Source: Verrucomicrobiota bacterium
GTDB lineage: Bacteria; Verrucomicrobiota; Verrucomicrobiia; Limisphaerales; JACRJY01
Reading direction: 5' to 3'
NCBI GenBank assembly: GCA_016235585.1
Contig: JACRJY010000103.1
Location: 1-36,905 of the forward strand
Length of the DNA stretch: 36,905 nucleotides
The notes beneath the pieces were generated by a model that had not been told where the DNA came from, ran no database searches, and saw nothing but the letters and a program-made list of their open reading frames with translations. Positions 9,133 to 18,323 of the stretch are shown here, piece by piece. Positions within the stretch are counted from its first letter, which is position 1. The number at the start of each line of letters is the position of its first letter. The translations under genes were made by a program, and so were the position numbers.

Positions 9133-10632
9133 TCACGCGATGAGCTTCTTCACCACGCTCGCGCCCTCGACGCCGGTCAGCTTGAAGTCGAGGCCCTGGA
9201 AGCGATACGAGAGCCGCTCGTGGTCGAAGCCGAACTGGCGCAGAATCGTCGCGTGCAAATCGTGGACGGGCACCTCGTCCTCCACCACGCCCCAGCCGAT
9301 GTCGTCCGTCTTGCCGAGCACCTGCCCGCCCTTGATGCCGCCGCCCGCGAGCCACATCGTGAACGCGAACGGATGATGGTCGCGGCCCGTGACGTTGGTC
9401 GAACCGCCGCGGTTTTCACCGAGCGGTGTGCGGCCGAACTCGCTCGCCCAAATCACCATCGTCTCGTCGAGCAGGCCGCGTTGCTTGAGGTCCTTCAGCA
9501 GCGCGGCGATCGGCTGGTCCGCCATGCCGGCGCAGAAGGGCAGTTCGGTGTCGAGGTTCGCATGATGATCCCATGACGCGTGCAGCACCGTGACGAAGCG
9601 CGTGCCGCGCTCGACCATGCGGCGCGCGAGCAGGCAGTTGCGCGCGAAGGTCTCGTAGGTTCCCGCACCGCCCCCGCGACCTTTGGAATTGTAATCCGGC
9701 GTCGCGCGGTTCACCCCGTAGGCATCGAGCGTGGCCTTGCTTTCCTTGGAGAGATCCATCAACTCCGGCGTGGCCGCCTGCATCCGGCCGGCGAGTTCGT
9801 AGGCACCCATGCGCGATGCGATCTCCGGATCGGCGACGTGTTTGTAGCGAAGCTTGTTGAGGTCGCCGATGGCATCGAGGCCGAGGTGTTGCATCTCCGC
9901 CGTGATGCCGGGCGGATTGGAGAGGTTGAGCACGGGGTCGCCCTGATTGCGGAACAACACGCCCGCGTAGCTGCTCGGCAGAAACCCGCTCGTCCACGCA
10001 CTCGCGCCCGCGCTGGAGCCACGGCCCGCGTGCAACACCACGTAAGCCGGCAGGTCGCGCGACTCGTTGCCAAGCCCGTAGGCAAGCCACGCGCCGAGCG
10101 TCGGCCGCCCGAACAGCGGCGAGCCGCAATTCATCATCAGTTGGCCGGGGTGGTGATTGAACTGCGTCGTGGTCATCGAGCGGATGAACGCGATGTCATC
10201 CGCGCACGAGCCGATGTGCGGCAGCAGGTCGCTGAGGTCCATGCCGGCCTGGCCGTATTTTTTCCACGTGCGCTTCTTCGCGCCCATGAGCCGCACGGTC
10301 TCCTTCTTGATGAACGCGAAGCGGACCTTCTCCAACATCGAGTCGGGGAGCTTCTGCCCGTCCATCTCGATGAGTTTCGGCTTCGGGTCAAACAAATCGA
10401 GCTGGCTCGGCGCGCCCTCGAAATAGATGAGGATGCAATTCTTCGCCTTGGGCGCGAAGTGCGGCGCGCGCGGCGAGAGCGGGTCCGTCGTGGTGGGCGC
10501 GCCCTGCGCGAGGTAACCGCCCTCGGCGAGCAGCGACGCGAACGCGAGCGTGCCCATGCCGGTGTTCGCGAGAAAATCACGGCGCGTGAGGTTGACCAAC
10601 TCCTGCGGGGACATTTGAGGGCGCGGGTTCAT
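9133..10632 (-). CDS. DUF1501 Tat-exported protein (second copy)
   Basis: 499 aa from the ATG at 10632; a TTG at 10641 that overlaps the upstream stop is also possible. It has a twin-arginine signal TRRDFLANTG (RR at 17-18), a hydrophobic core and AQGA near the cleavage region. Family motifs: IYFEGAPSQLDLFDPKPKL, FIRSMTTTQFNHHPGQLMMN, GRPTLGAWLAYGLGNESRDLP, ARRMVERGTRFVTVLHASWDHH, VIWASEFGRTPLGEN, GRDHHPFAFTMWLAGGGIKGG. It is paralogous to the gene at 5505 but diverged, and belongs to the sub-type usually paired with a long PSD1 protein. Translation is probably coupled to that gene, whose stop lies just upstream. An exported hydrolase-like fold is likely; no substrate can be named. Confidence 0.9.
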   Translation of the reverse strand: MNPRPQMSPQELVNLTRRDFLANTGMGTLAFASLLAEGGYLAQGAPTTTDPLSPRAPHFAPKAKNCILIYFEGAPSQLDLFDPKPKLIEMDGQKLPDSMLEKVRFAFIKKETVRLMGAKKRTWKKYGQAGMDLSDLLPHIGSCADDIAFIRSMTTTQFNHHPGQLMMNCGSPLFGRPTLGAWLAYGLGNESRDLPAYVVLHAGRGSSAGASAWTSGFLPSSYAGVLFRNQGDPVLNLSNPPGITAEMQHLGLDAIGDLNKLRYKHVADPEIASRMGAYELAGRMQAATPELMDLSKESKATLDAYGVNRATPDYNSKGRGGGAGTYETFARNCLLARRMVERGTRFVTVLHASWDHHANLDTELPFCAGMADQPIAALLKDLKQRGLLDETMVIWASEFGRTPLGENRGGSTNVTGRDHHPFAFTMWLAGGGIKGGQVLGKTDDIGWGVVEDEVPVHDLHATILRQFGFDHERLSYRFQGLDFKLTGVEGASVVKKLIA

Positions 10633-10637
10633 GGGCT

Positions 10638-13600
10638 TCAATCGCGGGTCACAAATTCATCGAGGTTCAACATCACTCGGCCGAGCGCCACGAGCGTCGC
10701 CTTCTCGGCGAGCTTCGCATCGTCCTTCTTCGCGCCGGCAATCTTCACGGCGTTCTCGGCGTTGGCAGAAACCAGTTTCAACTGCGCGTCGTAAAGTTTT
10801 TGGAGTTGCGCCATTTCCTCCGGCATCGGCGGACGCGCGAAGCAGCGCACGAAGCCGTGGCGGATTTTCTCCGTCGCATCTGTGCCGGGCGCTTCCGCCA
10901 TGCGCTGGCCAAGCGCCTGCGCACACTCAAAAAAGACCGGGTCGTTGAGCAATGTGAGCGCCTGGAGCGGCGTGTTGCTGCGCTCGCGGCGCGTGCAGGT
11001 GGCGTTGGAGTCCGGCGCGTCGAAGGTCATCAGCATCGGATACGGCACCGTGCGCTGGAAGAAGATGTAGAGCCCGCGGCGGTTCCGTTCCGTGCCGGTG
11101 CTCTCCGTCCACTTCACCGAGTTCGCGTAGCCGAGCGCCGCGATGTCCGCCGGCAGCGGTGGCCGAATGCTCGGCCCGCCGATCTTCTCGTTCAACAATC
11201 CGCTCGCCGCCAGATACGCGTCGCGCACCGACTCGGCTTCGAGGCGCAGGCGGTTCTGCCGTGCAAGCAGGAGGTTGTTCGGGTCGCGCGTCACGAGGTC
11301 GGTGCGGATGTTCGACGACTGCTTGTAGGTCGCGCTGGTGACGATGAGTTTGATGAGGGACTTCCGGCTCCAGCCCAAGCCACGTTGAGAGTTCTGTGAG
11401 TTGAAAGTTGAGGGGGAGGCAAAAGTGACCGCGAGCCAGTCGAGCAGTTCGGGATGAGTCGGCTTCTCGCCCTTCACCCCGAAGTCATCCACGCTCGCCA
11501 CGAGGCCGCGCCCGAAAAGATTTTTCCAGACGTGATTCACCGTCACGCGCGCCGTGAGCGGATTCTCCGGCGAGAACAGCCATTGCGCGAGGTCGAGCCG
11601 GTCTGGCTTCGCGCCGCGCGGCTCGAACGTGTGCAACACCGCGGGCGTCAACGGCCGCACCTCCGCGCCGCGGTCGAGGAAGTTGCCGCGGATGTGGACC
11701 TTGGTAACTCGACCATTCGGCTCCTCGGCGAGCGTCGCCGCAAATGTGTCCGGTTCCTTCGGCGCTTTCTTGCCATGTTCCTCGATGGCGGCTTGCAGCT
11801 TTTTTCCGTCGGCATCCACACGAGTGAGGAAGTGCTGCTTCAGCAGCGCCTTTTCCTTTGTTGTGCGCTTGGTGGCGGGCTTCGTGATCGCGAGCGCTAC
11901 GTCGTCCGGCAAAGTTCCGAGGTGGAGCGGCAGCGCAGCCGAGGTCGCCGCGACGCGGAAACGCGCGAGCGTGTATTGCTGCTGGTATTGGTGATCGAGA
12001 GTGACTTCGATGCGCGCGCCCGCGGGCACGGTGAGCGGCTGCTTGGTCTCGAAGACCGCCGTGTGCGAGCGGTCGGTCTGCTTCGCCACCGCCCAACCAG
12101 TCGTGCCGCTGGCGTCAAGCGTGCCGCTCACATCGAAACGCGGCTGCGAGAAATCCGCCTGCGCATTATGCAACTCAATCGGCACTTCCTTGCCGCTGGG
12201 AAGAACGAGACTCGCGGCGAACTTGGTCAGGACAAAATTGCCGTCTTTCGCACGCCCCACTTTGCCCGTCTTCACCACAGGATCGGGCAACGCTTCGAGG
12301 CGGAAGCCAGTGATCGTCTTCAACTCCGTCCCCGCCTCCAGCGTGTAGGTTTCCTTGTCGGGCGATTCGCCGCTTGCGGTCACGATGCCGTCCTTGTCCG
12401 CCATCAACGTCGTGCCGCCCTCCGCCCAGAGTTTGTCCGCCGCGAGCACGGACCACGGCGTCGTCTCCAGTGATTCCGAGCGCTGCCATTCCTCGAACTT
12501 CTTTGCACCCGCGGCGGCCACGTAATCGTCGCGCACCTTGATGAGCCGGGCGTTCTCGTCGTTCCATTTTTTCTTCGCCACTTCGTAAGCGCGCGCCTCG
12601 TCGGGTTGCGGAGCGGGGAGGTTTTTCTCCGACGCGTTGTTGAAGAACGCGAAGAGTTGGTAGAACTCGCGCTGAGTGAAGGGATCGTATTTGTGCGTGT
12701 GGCACTCGGCGCACTGCATCGTCACGCCAAGCCACACCGCCGCGGTCGTGCTCACGCGGTCCACGGTCGCCTTGCAGCGAAACTCCTCCTGGTCCGTGCC
12801 GCCCTCGGTGTTCGTGAGCGTCTGGCGGTGAAAGCCGGTGGCGGTCTGCTCATCTCGACCGGCACCGGGCAGAAGATCGCCTGCAAGTTGGAGAATGCTG
12901 AAGCGGTCGAAGGGCATGTCGTCGTTGATGGCCTTGATGACCCAGTCGCGATAGACGTAGGCAAACGGCCGCGCGCGATCCTTCTCGTAGCCATCGCTGT
13001 CGGCGTAACGCGCGAGGTCGAGCCAGTGCCGGCCCCAACGCTCGCCGAAGTGCGGCGACTTGAGCAAACGATCCACGAGCTTTTCGTAAGCGTTGGGCGA
13101 CTTGTCGGCAATGAACTCGTGCACATCCTCCAGCTTGGGCGGCAAGCCGAGCAGGTCAAACGACAACCGACGGATGAGCGTGTAGCGATCCGCTTCGGGG
13201 GACGGTTTGATTTTCTCCTTCTGCAATCGTGCGAGCACGAAGGCGTCAATGGGATTGCGCGGAGAGGCGACATTTTTGTCGCCTTTCGTTTTTCCAGTTT
13301 TTGAATCGGCGACAAGAGTGTCGCCGCTCCGGGGAATCGCCGGCCGCTTCGGCGCATTGAACGCCCAATGGTCGGACTTCTTCTCCGCGACGACGCCCGC
13401 CCCCTCCGGCCAGTTCGCACCCGCGTCAATCCAAGCGCGCAGCTTGGCAATCTCGTCGCGCGCGAGCGGTTTGCGCCCCTCACCACTGGGCGGCATCTGC
13501 GTTTCACCATCGAGCTTGGCGACGAGGTGGAGGAGTTTGCTCTCCCTGCTCTTGCCCGCGACGATAACCGCGCCGAAGTCGCCGCCTTCGAGCGCGGCCT

Positions 13601-13823
13601 GCCTGATGTCGAGGCGCAATCCGTTCTTCTGCTTCTCCGGCCCGTGGCACGTGAAGCAGTTTTTCGCGAAAATAGGCTGGATGTCCTGCGCAAAATCCAC
13701 CGCACCGCTCGCCGCCGGCGGGAGCCTGGCGAAGTCGATCTGCTTCTTCGCCTCCACCGCGCCAAGCGCGGGCAAGGCCGCCAGGGCGGACAAGGCTGCA
13801 AAGTATTGAAGGCCGGTTGTCAT
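10638..13823 (-). CDS. PSD1/DUF1549-DUF1553 cytochrome-c-like protein with repeat-derived inserts
   Basis: 1061 aa. Signal peptide at residues 1-25; PSCyt1 heme motif NCFTCHGPEKQKNGLRLD (C56, C59, H60) with a QMPPSGEG distal loop; a DUF1549 domain starting at NPIDAFVLARL (residue 190) with LIRRLSFDLLGLPPKLED and FGERWGRHWLDLARYADSDGY; CAECHTHKYDPFTQREFY; a middle beta-rich region (about 480-660) that may bind carbohydrate; and a C-terminal DUF1553 domain (NPLTARVTVNHVWKNLFGRG). Two stretches do not fit the family. Residues about 165-189, just before NPIDAF, are encoded by a twin-hairpin repeat (13261-13330). A short Ser/Asn/Gln-rich stretch around FNSQNSQ (from 11386-11420) sits where relatives have a short turn. 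Both keep the frame. It probably forms an operon with the DUF1501 gene. Confidence 0.9.
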   Translation of the reverse strand: MTTGLQYFAALSALAALPALGAVEAKKQIDFARLPPAASGAVDFAQDIQPIFAKNCFTCHGPEKQKNGLRLDIRQAALEGGDFGAVIVAGKSRESKLLHLVAKLDGETQMPPSGEGRKPLARDEIAKLRAWIDAGANWPEGAGVVAEKKSDHWAFNAPKRPAIPRSGDTLVADSKTGKTKGDKNVASPRNPIDAFVLARLQKEKIKPSPEADRYTLIRRLSFDLLGLPPKLEDVHEFIADKSPNAYEKLVDRLLKSPHFGERWGRHWLDLARYADSDGYEKDRARPFAYVYRDWVIKAINDDMPFDRFSILQLAGDLLPGAGRDEQTATGFHRQTLTNTEGGTDQEEFRCKATVDRVSTTAAVWLGVTMQCAECHTHKYDPFTQREFYQLFAFFNNASEKNLPAPQPDEARAYEVAKKKWNDENARLIKVRDDYVAAAGAKKFEEWQRSESLETTPWSVLAADKLWAEGGTTLMADKDGIVTASGESPDKETYTLEAGTELKTITGFRLEALPDPVVKTGKVGRAKDGNFVLTKFAASLVLPSGKEVPIELHNAQADFSQPRFDVSGTLDASGTTGWAVAKQTDRSHTAVFETKQPLTVPAGARIEVTLDHQYQQQYTLARFRVAATSAALPLHLGTLPDDVALAITKPATKRTTKEKALLKQHFLTRVDADGKKLQAAIEEHGKKAPKEPDTFAATLAEEPNGRVTKVHIRGNFLDRGAEVRPLTPAVLHTFEPRGAKPDRLDLAQWLFSPENPLTARVTVNHVWKNLFGRGLVASVDDFGVKGEKPTHPELLDWLAVTFASPSTFNSQNSQRGLGWSRKSLIKLIVTSATYKQSSNIRTDLVTRDPNNLLLARQNRLRLEAESVRDAYLAASGLLNEKIGGPSIRPPLPADIAALGYANSVKWTESTGTERNRRGLYIFFQRTVPYPMLMTFDAPDSNATCTRRERSNTPLQALTLLNDPVFFECAQALGQRMAEAPGTDATEKIRHGFVRCFARPPMPEEMAQLQKLYDAQLKLVSANAENAVKIAGAKKDDAKLAEKATLVALGRVMLNLDEFVTRD
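11386..11420. repeat. Short TTGAGAGTT/TTGAAAGTT-type repeat inside the PSD1 gene
   Basis: Two related units, GTTGAGAGTT and GTTGAAAGTTGAG, encode a low-complexity STFNSQNSQ stretch in the otherwise conserved DUF1553 domain, between LAVTF and WSRKSLIKLIV. This looks like a small repeat insertion that kept the frame. Confidence 0.6.
13261..13330. repeat. Twin-hairpin repeat, family D copy 2 (inside CDS)
   Basis: Stem-loops with stem GGCGACA/TGTCGCC, loops TTTT and AGAG, with outer GGAGA and GCTCC. It has the same architecture and stem sequence as 9057-9131 but lies within the PSD1 coding region, between the conserved KRPAIP and NPIDAFVLA segments. Confidence 0.9.
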
Positions 13824-14023
13824 ATGAGGCGCTTGAGATAGACGATCCCGGCGGGCCGGGCTTCAAACGGTGTTCCGGGCCACAGCCGGGGTTCCCGGCC
13901 AGTAAAAACCGCCGCTGGGCGGGATGCAACCGTTGCCTCATGGAAAAAAGGCGACGAAGGATGCTGAATCGGCAGGCATGGCAGACTCACACTTCAGCGT
14001 CCGGTTGCCAGTGTAGTGTAGTA

Positions 14024-14037
14024 ATCCCCCGGGGGAT
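14024..14037. promoter_or_regulatory. 14-bp perfect palindrome, possible operator
   Basis: ATCCCCCGGGGGAT is a perfect palindrome between divergent genes. It could bind a dimeric regulator, but there is no direct evidence of function. Confidence 0.3.
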
Positions 14038-14203
14038 ACACCCTGCGGGCGGCGGGACGTCTCCACCGCCGCCGCCAATATCGGCTTTGTCCGGCGTCTT
14101 TTATCCGTGAGTCAACGATGCCTTGTGACCCAACCCAGCGCGTCCCCTTCGTCGTCTTTTCATTTGAGTCAACGCGCGAGACGGGCCGCCGCCAAATCCA
14201 TTC

Positions 14204-14233
14204 TTGCTGGCGGTGCTCGCCCGATCCTACACT
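14204..14233 (+). promoter_or_regulatory. Possible sigma-70-like promoter of the cupin gene
   Basis: TTGCTG (14204-14209) and TACACT (14228-14233) are separated by 18 bp and lie 58 bp before the ATG at 14292. The match is moderate, and in GC-rich DNA such matches arise by chance. Confidence 0.25.
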
Positions 14234-14291
14234 GCCCGCCTGATTTAACGGAAAACAAAGTGCCAGATTCATCAACGTTACACTTCACGAC

Positions 14292-15560
<1,269 letters not shown>

Positions 15561-15608
15561 GTGCGACGGCACCGCGCTGCATACGGACATGAATAACTTG
15601 AAGCCAGC

Positions 15609-16535
15609 ATGAAAAATTATTACCGCGTCATGCTGGGCAAGAAAAGCGCCTACGCAGAGGAATGTTTTGCCGGGAACTTCATCGGAACCGACTTCGAGAT
15701 AAACCAAGACCTGACCGGCAAACTGCCTGAGGAATGGCGTCCCTTTAACCACGAGTTCATCCCGGTCTTTCTCGCTGCCCATCCCGACAAAACCAGGATC
15801 GGTGCCGGACTGGCTTGTGGAATGTTATGGACTGTCTCAAAGGGTCTCGAAAAAGGAGACATCGTGTTATGCCCGGATGGAACCGGTCGCTACAGGGTGG
15901 GAGAAATCAGTGGGGCTTACACATATCAGCCGGGAGGCGTGCTGCCGCACCGACGTCCTGTAGTTTGGCTGAAGCAAACCATTGACCGTGCGGCAATGAG
16001 CTTGGCTCTTAAGAATTCTGCCGGGTCGGTTGGAACGGTCAGCAACCTTAGCGGATACCGGGATGAGATTGAGAAGCTAATAGGAGGCATCGCGAGCCCT
16101 ACGTTGGTTTCTACGGACGCGACCGTGGAAGATCCATCGGCCTTTGCCATGGAAAAGCACTTGGAAGATTTTCTTGTGGCGAACTGGGCGCAGACCGACT
16201 TGGGCAAAGAATACGATATTTACGAAGAAGACGGGGAACGCGTTGGCCAGCAATACGAGACCGATACCGGCCCCTTGGATATCCTCGCCATCAGCAAGGA
16301 CAAGAAGCGCCTGCTAGTGGTTGAGCTGAAAAAGGGCCGAGCTAGCGATGTCGTCGTCGGTCAGACGCTGCGTTACATGGGCTATGTGAAGGAAGAATTG
16401 GCTGAGCAGCATCAGACCGTTCAAGGCGTGATCATCGCGCTGGAGGATGATCAACGAATCCGCAGAGCACTGATGGTGGTGACTAACATCGTCTTCTACC
16501 GCTACCAGATCAGCTTCAAGCTGGTTAAGGCCTGA
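15609..16535 (+). CDS. NucS/DUF91-like PD-(D/E)XK nuclease with EVE-like N-terminal domain
   Basis: 308 aa. The C-terminal half shows a PD-(D/E)XK core: E182/E186 in [10 protein letters not shown]224 in [10 protein letters not shown]239-x-K241 in LLVVELKKG, and Q252 in [12 protein letters not shown]. This order is typical of the endonuclease NucS/DUF91 group. The N-terminal half ([20 protein letters not shown], then HRRPVVWL at 114-121) resembles EVE/PUA-like readers of modified bases found in McrB- and Mrr-type proteins. Together they suggest a modification-dependent restriction enzyme. Base composition is visibly less GC-rich than both neighbours, and codons such as AAA, GAA, ATT and TTA are frequent, which fits recent acquisition. 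It stands alone: no methylase or helicase is adjacent. The nuclease call is firm; the modified-DNA specificity is inference. Confidence 0.78.
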   Translation: MKNYYRVMLGKKSAYAEECFAGNFIGTDFEINQDLTGKLPEEWRPFNHEFIPVFLAAHPDKTRIGAGLACGMLWTVSKGLEKGDIVLCPDGTGRYRVGEISGAYTYQPGGVLPHRRPVVWLKQTIDRAAMSLALKNSAGSVGTVSNLSGYRDEIEKLIGGIASPTLVSTDATVEDPSAFAMEKHLEDFLVANWAQTDLGKEYDIYEEDGERVGQQYETDTGPLDILAISKDKKRLLVVELKKGRASDVVVGQTLRYMGYVKEELAEQHQTVQGVIIALEDDQRIRRALMVVTNIVFYRYQISFKLVKA

Positions 16536-16563
16536 ACTGTCGCGCCGTTTACTCTCTCCAGAC

Positions 16564-18198
16564 TTGAACAAGCGAACGATTCAACCGGCCAACGGCGTGC
16601 AACAGAGCCAGCCGGACGCAACCAACACGATTGCGGCGCAGCTCAAGGCCGCGGCGGATTTGCTGGAGAAGGCCGCCGCCAACCGCGCGCTGCTCGCCGA
16701 ATTGTCCGTCGAGGAGCGCACGCGGCTGCTCACCGCCGCCGGCGAAATCTCCTGCCCGGACTTGAAGGAGCGCCGCCGGCTGGTGAAGGCGCGCGTGAAG
16801 CAGCGCAAGGCCGAGAAACTCGGTCGCGACCAGTCGAAGCTCCACGAGACGGGCATCCGCAAGCTGCGCCGGGAAAAGGTTTTCACCACGCCCAATGTTT
16901 TCCCGCCGCTGGGTTTCCAGCAGCAGGAGGTCGCGGACAACCCGGAGTTCCGCGAAGTCGTGGAGCCGCAGAACTGTTACATCTGCAAACAGGATTACTC
17001 GACCATCCACCACTTTTACGACCAGCTTTGTCCGGCGTGCGCGGAGCTGAACTGGCGCAAGCGCACCGAGTCGGCGGACCTGCGCGGGCGCGTGGCACTG
17101 CTCACCGGCGGGCGGGTGAAGATCGGCTACCAGGCCGGCATCAAGCTGCTGCGGGCGGGCGCGCACCTCATCGTGACCACGCGCTTCCCGCGCGACTCGG
17201 CGATGCGCTACGCCGCCGAGCCGGACTTCAAGGACTGGGGGCACCGGCTGGAAATCTTCGGCCTCGATCTGCGCCACACGCCGAGCGTGGAGGCGTTTTG
17301 CCGGCATCTGCTGGCGACCCACTCGCGGCTCGACTTCATCATCAACAACGCCTGCCAGACGGTGCGCCGTCCGCCGGATTTTTATCAGCACATGATGGAG
17401 TTGGAGACGGCGTCGGTGGCCGGGATGCCGGAGCACGCGCGCCACTTGCTCGGCGCTTACGAAGGTTTGCGCGGTTATCATCTGCTGCCGGAGGGCGGTT
17501 CAGTAGTGGGACAGGCTTCCAGCCTGTCCAGCGCGCTGGGAACGCACACCAACCAGACAGGCAAGATGCCTGTCCCACTACAAATGGCCGGCCTGACTCA
17601 CGCGGCGGAGTTGTCGCAAGTGCCGCTGCTGCCGGATGAGCTGGCAGCGCAACAGGCGTTGTTCCCCGAAGGCCGGCTCGACCAAGATTTGCAGCAGGTG
17701 GATTTGCGCGAGCGCAATTCCTGGCGGCTGCTGATGCACGAGGTGCCGTCGGTCGAGTTGCTCGAAGTGCAATTGGTGAATGCCATCGCGCCGTTCATCC
17801 TCAACGCGCGGCTCAAGCCGCTGATGCTCCGCACGCCGGAGCGCGACAAGCACATCGTCAACGTCTCGGCGGTCGAGGGTCAGTTCTACCGGAAGTTCAA
17901 GACCACGCGGCATCCGCACACGAACATGGCCAAGGCCGCGCTGAACATGATGACGCGCACCTCGGCGGCGGATTATCACGCCGACGGCATTCACATGAAC
18001 GCCGTGGACACCGGCTGGGTGACGGACGAAGACCCGGCGCACATCGCCGAGCGCAAGCAGGCGGAGCACCGCTTCCATCCGCCGCTCGACATCGTGGATG
18101 GCGCGGCACGCATCGTGGATCCGATCATCGCGGGCTTCAACACGGGCGAGCACGTCTGGGGGAAATTTTTGAAAGACTACCGCGAGACGGATTGGTGA
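16564..18198 (+). CDS. SDR-family protein with zinc-ribbon and repeat-derived insert
   Basis: 544 aa from a TTG at 16564; a GTG at 16597 is an alternative start. A helical N-terminal region (about 1-130) precedes a zinc-ribbon-like motif CYIC...LCPAC (C138, C141, C156, C159), then a short-chain dehydrogenase domain. The nucleotide-binding motif is TGGRVKIG (about 181-188), followed by LDLRH and FIINNACQT. In the catalytic region, VNVSAVEG supplies a Ser, but the usual Tyr of YxxxK is replaced: HTNMAKAAL has Thr at 453 with Lys at 457. Residues about 314-340 come from a palindromic repeat (17503-17581) that keeps the frame. NAD(P) binding is probable. Oxidoreductase activity is uncertain because of the missing Tyr. 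Confidence 0.8.
   Translation: MNKRTIQPANGVQQSQPDATNTIAAQLKAAADLLEKAAANRALLAELSVEERTRLLTAAGEISCPDLKERRRLVKARVKQRKAEKLGRDQSKLHETGIRKLRREKVFTTPNVFPPLGFQQQEVADNPEFREVVEPQNCYICKQDYSTIHHFYDQLCPACAELNWRKRTESADLRGRVALLTGGRVKIGYQAGIKLLRAGAHLIVTTRFPRDSAMRYAAEPDFKDWGHRLEIFGLDLRHTPSVEAFCRHLLATHSRLDFIINNACQTVRRPPDFYQHMMELETASVAGMPEHARHLLGAYEGLRGYHLLPEGGSVVGQASSLSSALGTHTNQTGKMPVPLQMAGLTHAAELSQVPLLPDELAAQQALFPEGRLDQDLQQVDLRERNSWRLLMHEVPSVELLEVQLVNAIAPFILNARLKPLMLRTPERDKHIVNVSAVEGQFYRKFKTTRHPHTNMAKAALNMMTRTSAADYHADGIHMNAVDTGWVTDEDPAHIAERKQAEHRFHPPLDIVDGAARIVDPIIAGFNTGEHVWGKFLKDYRETDW
17503..17581. repeat. Twin-hairpin repeat, family B copy 1 (inside SDR gene)
   Basis: The ends form a perfect 14-bp inverted repeat, GTAGTGGGACAGGC with GCCTGTCCCACTAC. 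Each half is also a hairpin: GACAGGCT-TCC-AGCCTGTC at 17510-17528 and GACAGGCA-AGA-TGCCTGTC at 17556-17574. The host gene stays open through it. A close relative lies in purD at 26339-26404. Confidence 0.95.
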
Positions 18199-18323
18199 AG
18201 CGCCCGCAACGGGGGCGACACGGAATTCACCCAAGGCATGGCGCTGAATGCGGCACGCTGCGTTAAACCGCTCCAGCTTCCATTTGCTTAACCTCCCGGC
18301 TTGGCGCATCCTTGCCAACTGAC

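Larger units (their letters stand above)
13824..14291. other. Divergent intergenic region between PSD1 and cupin genes
   Basis: 468 bp upstream of both a leftward PSD1 gene and a rightward cupin gene. It holds a 7-bp inverted repeat (13854-13860 with 13894-13900), a perfect 14-bp palindrome at 14024-14037, and a possible promoter at 14204-14233. I see no convincing gene; the short open frames lack family features. Confidence 0.6.
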
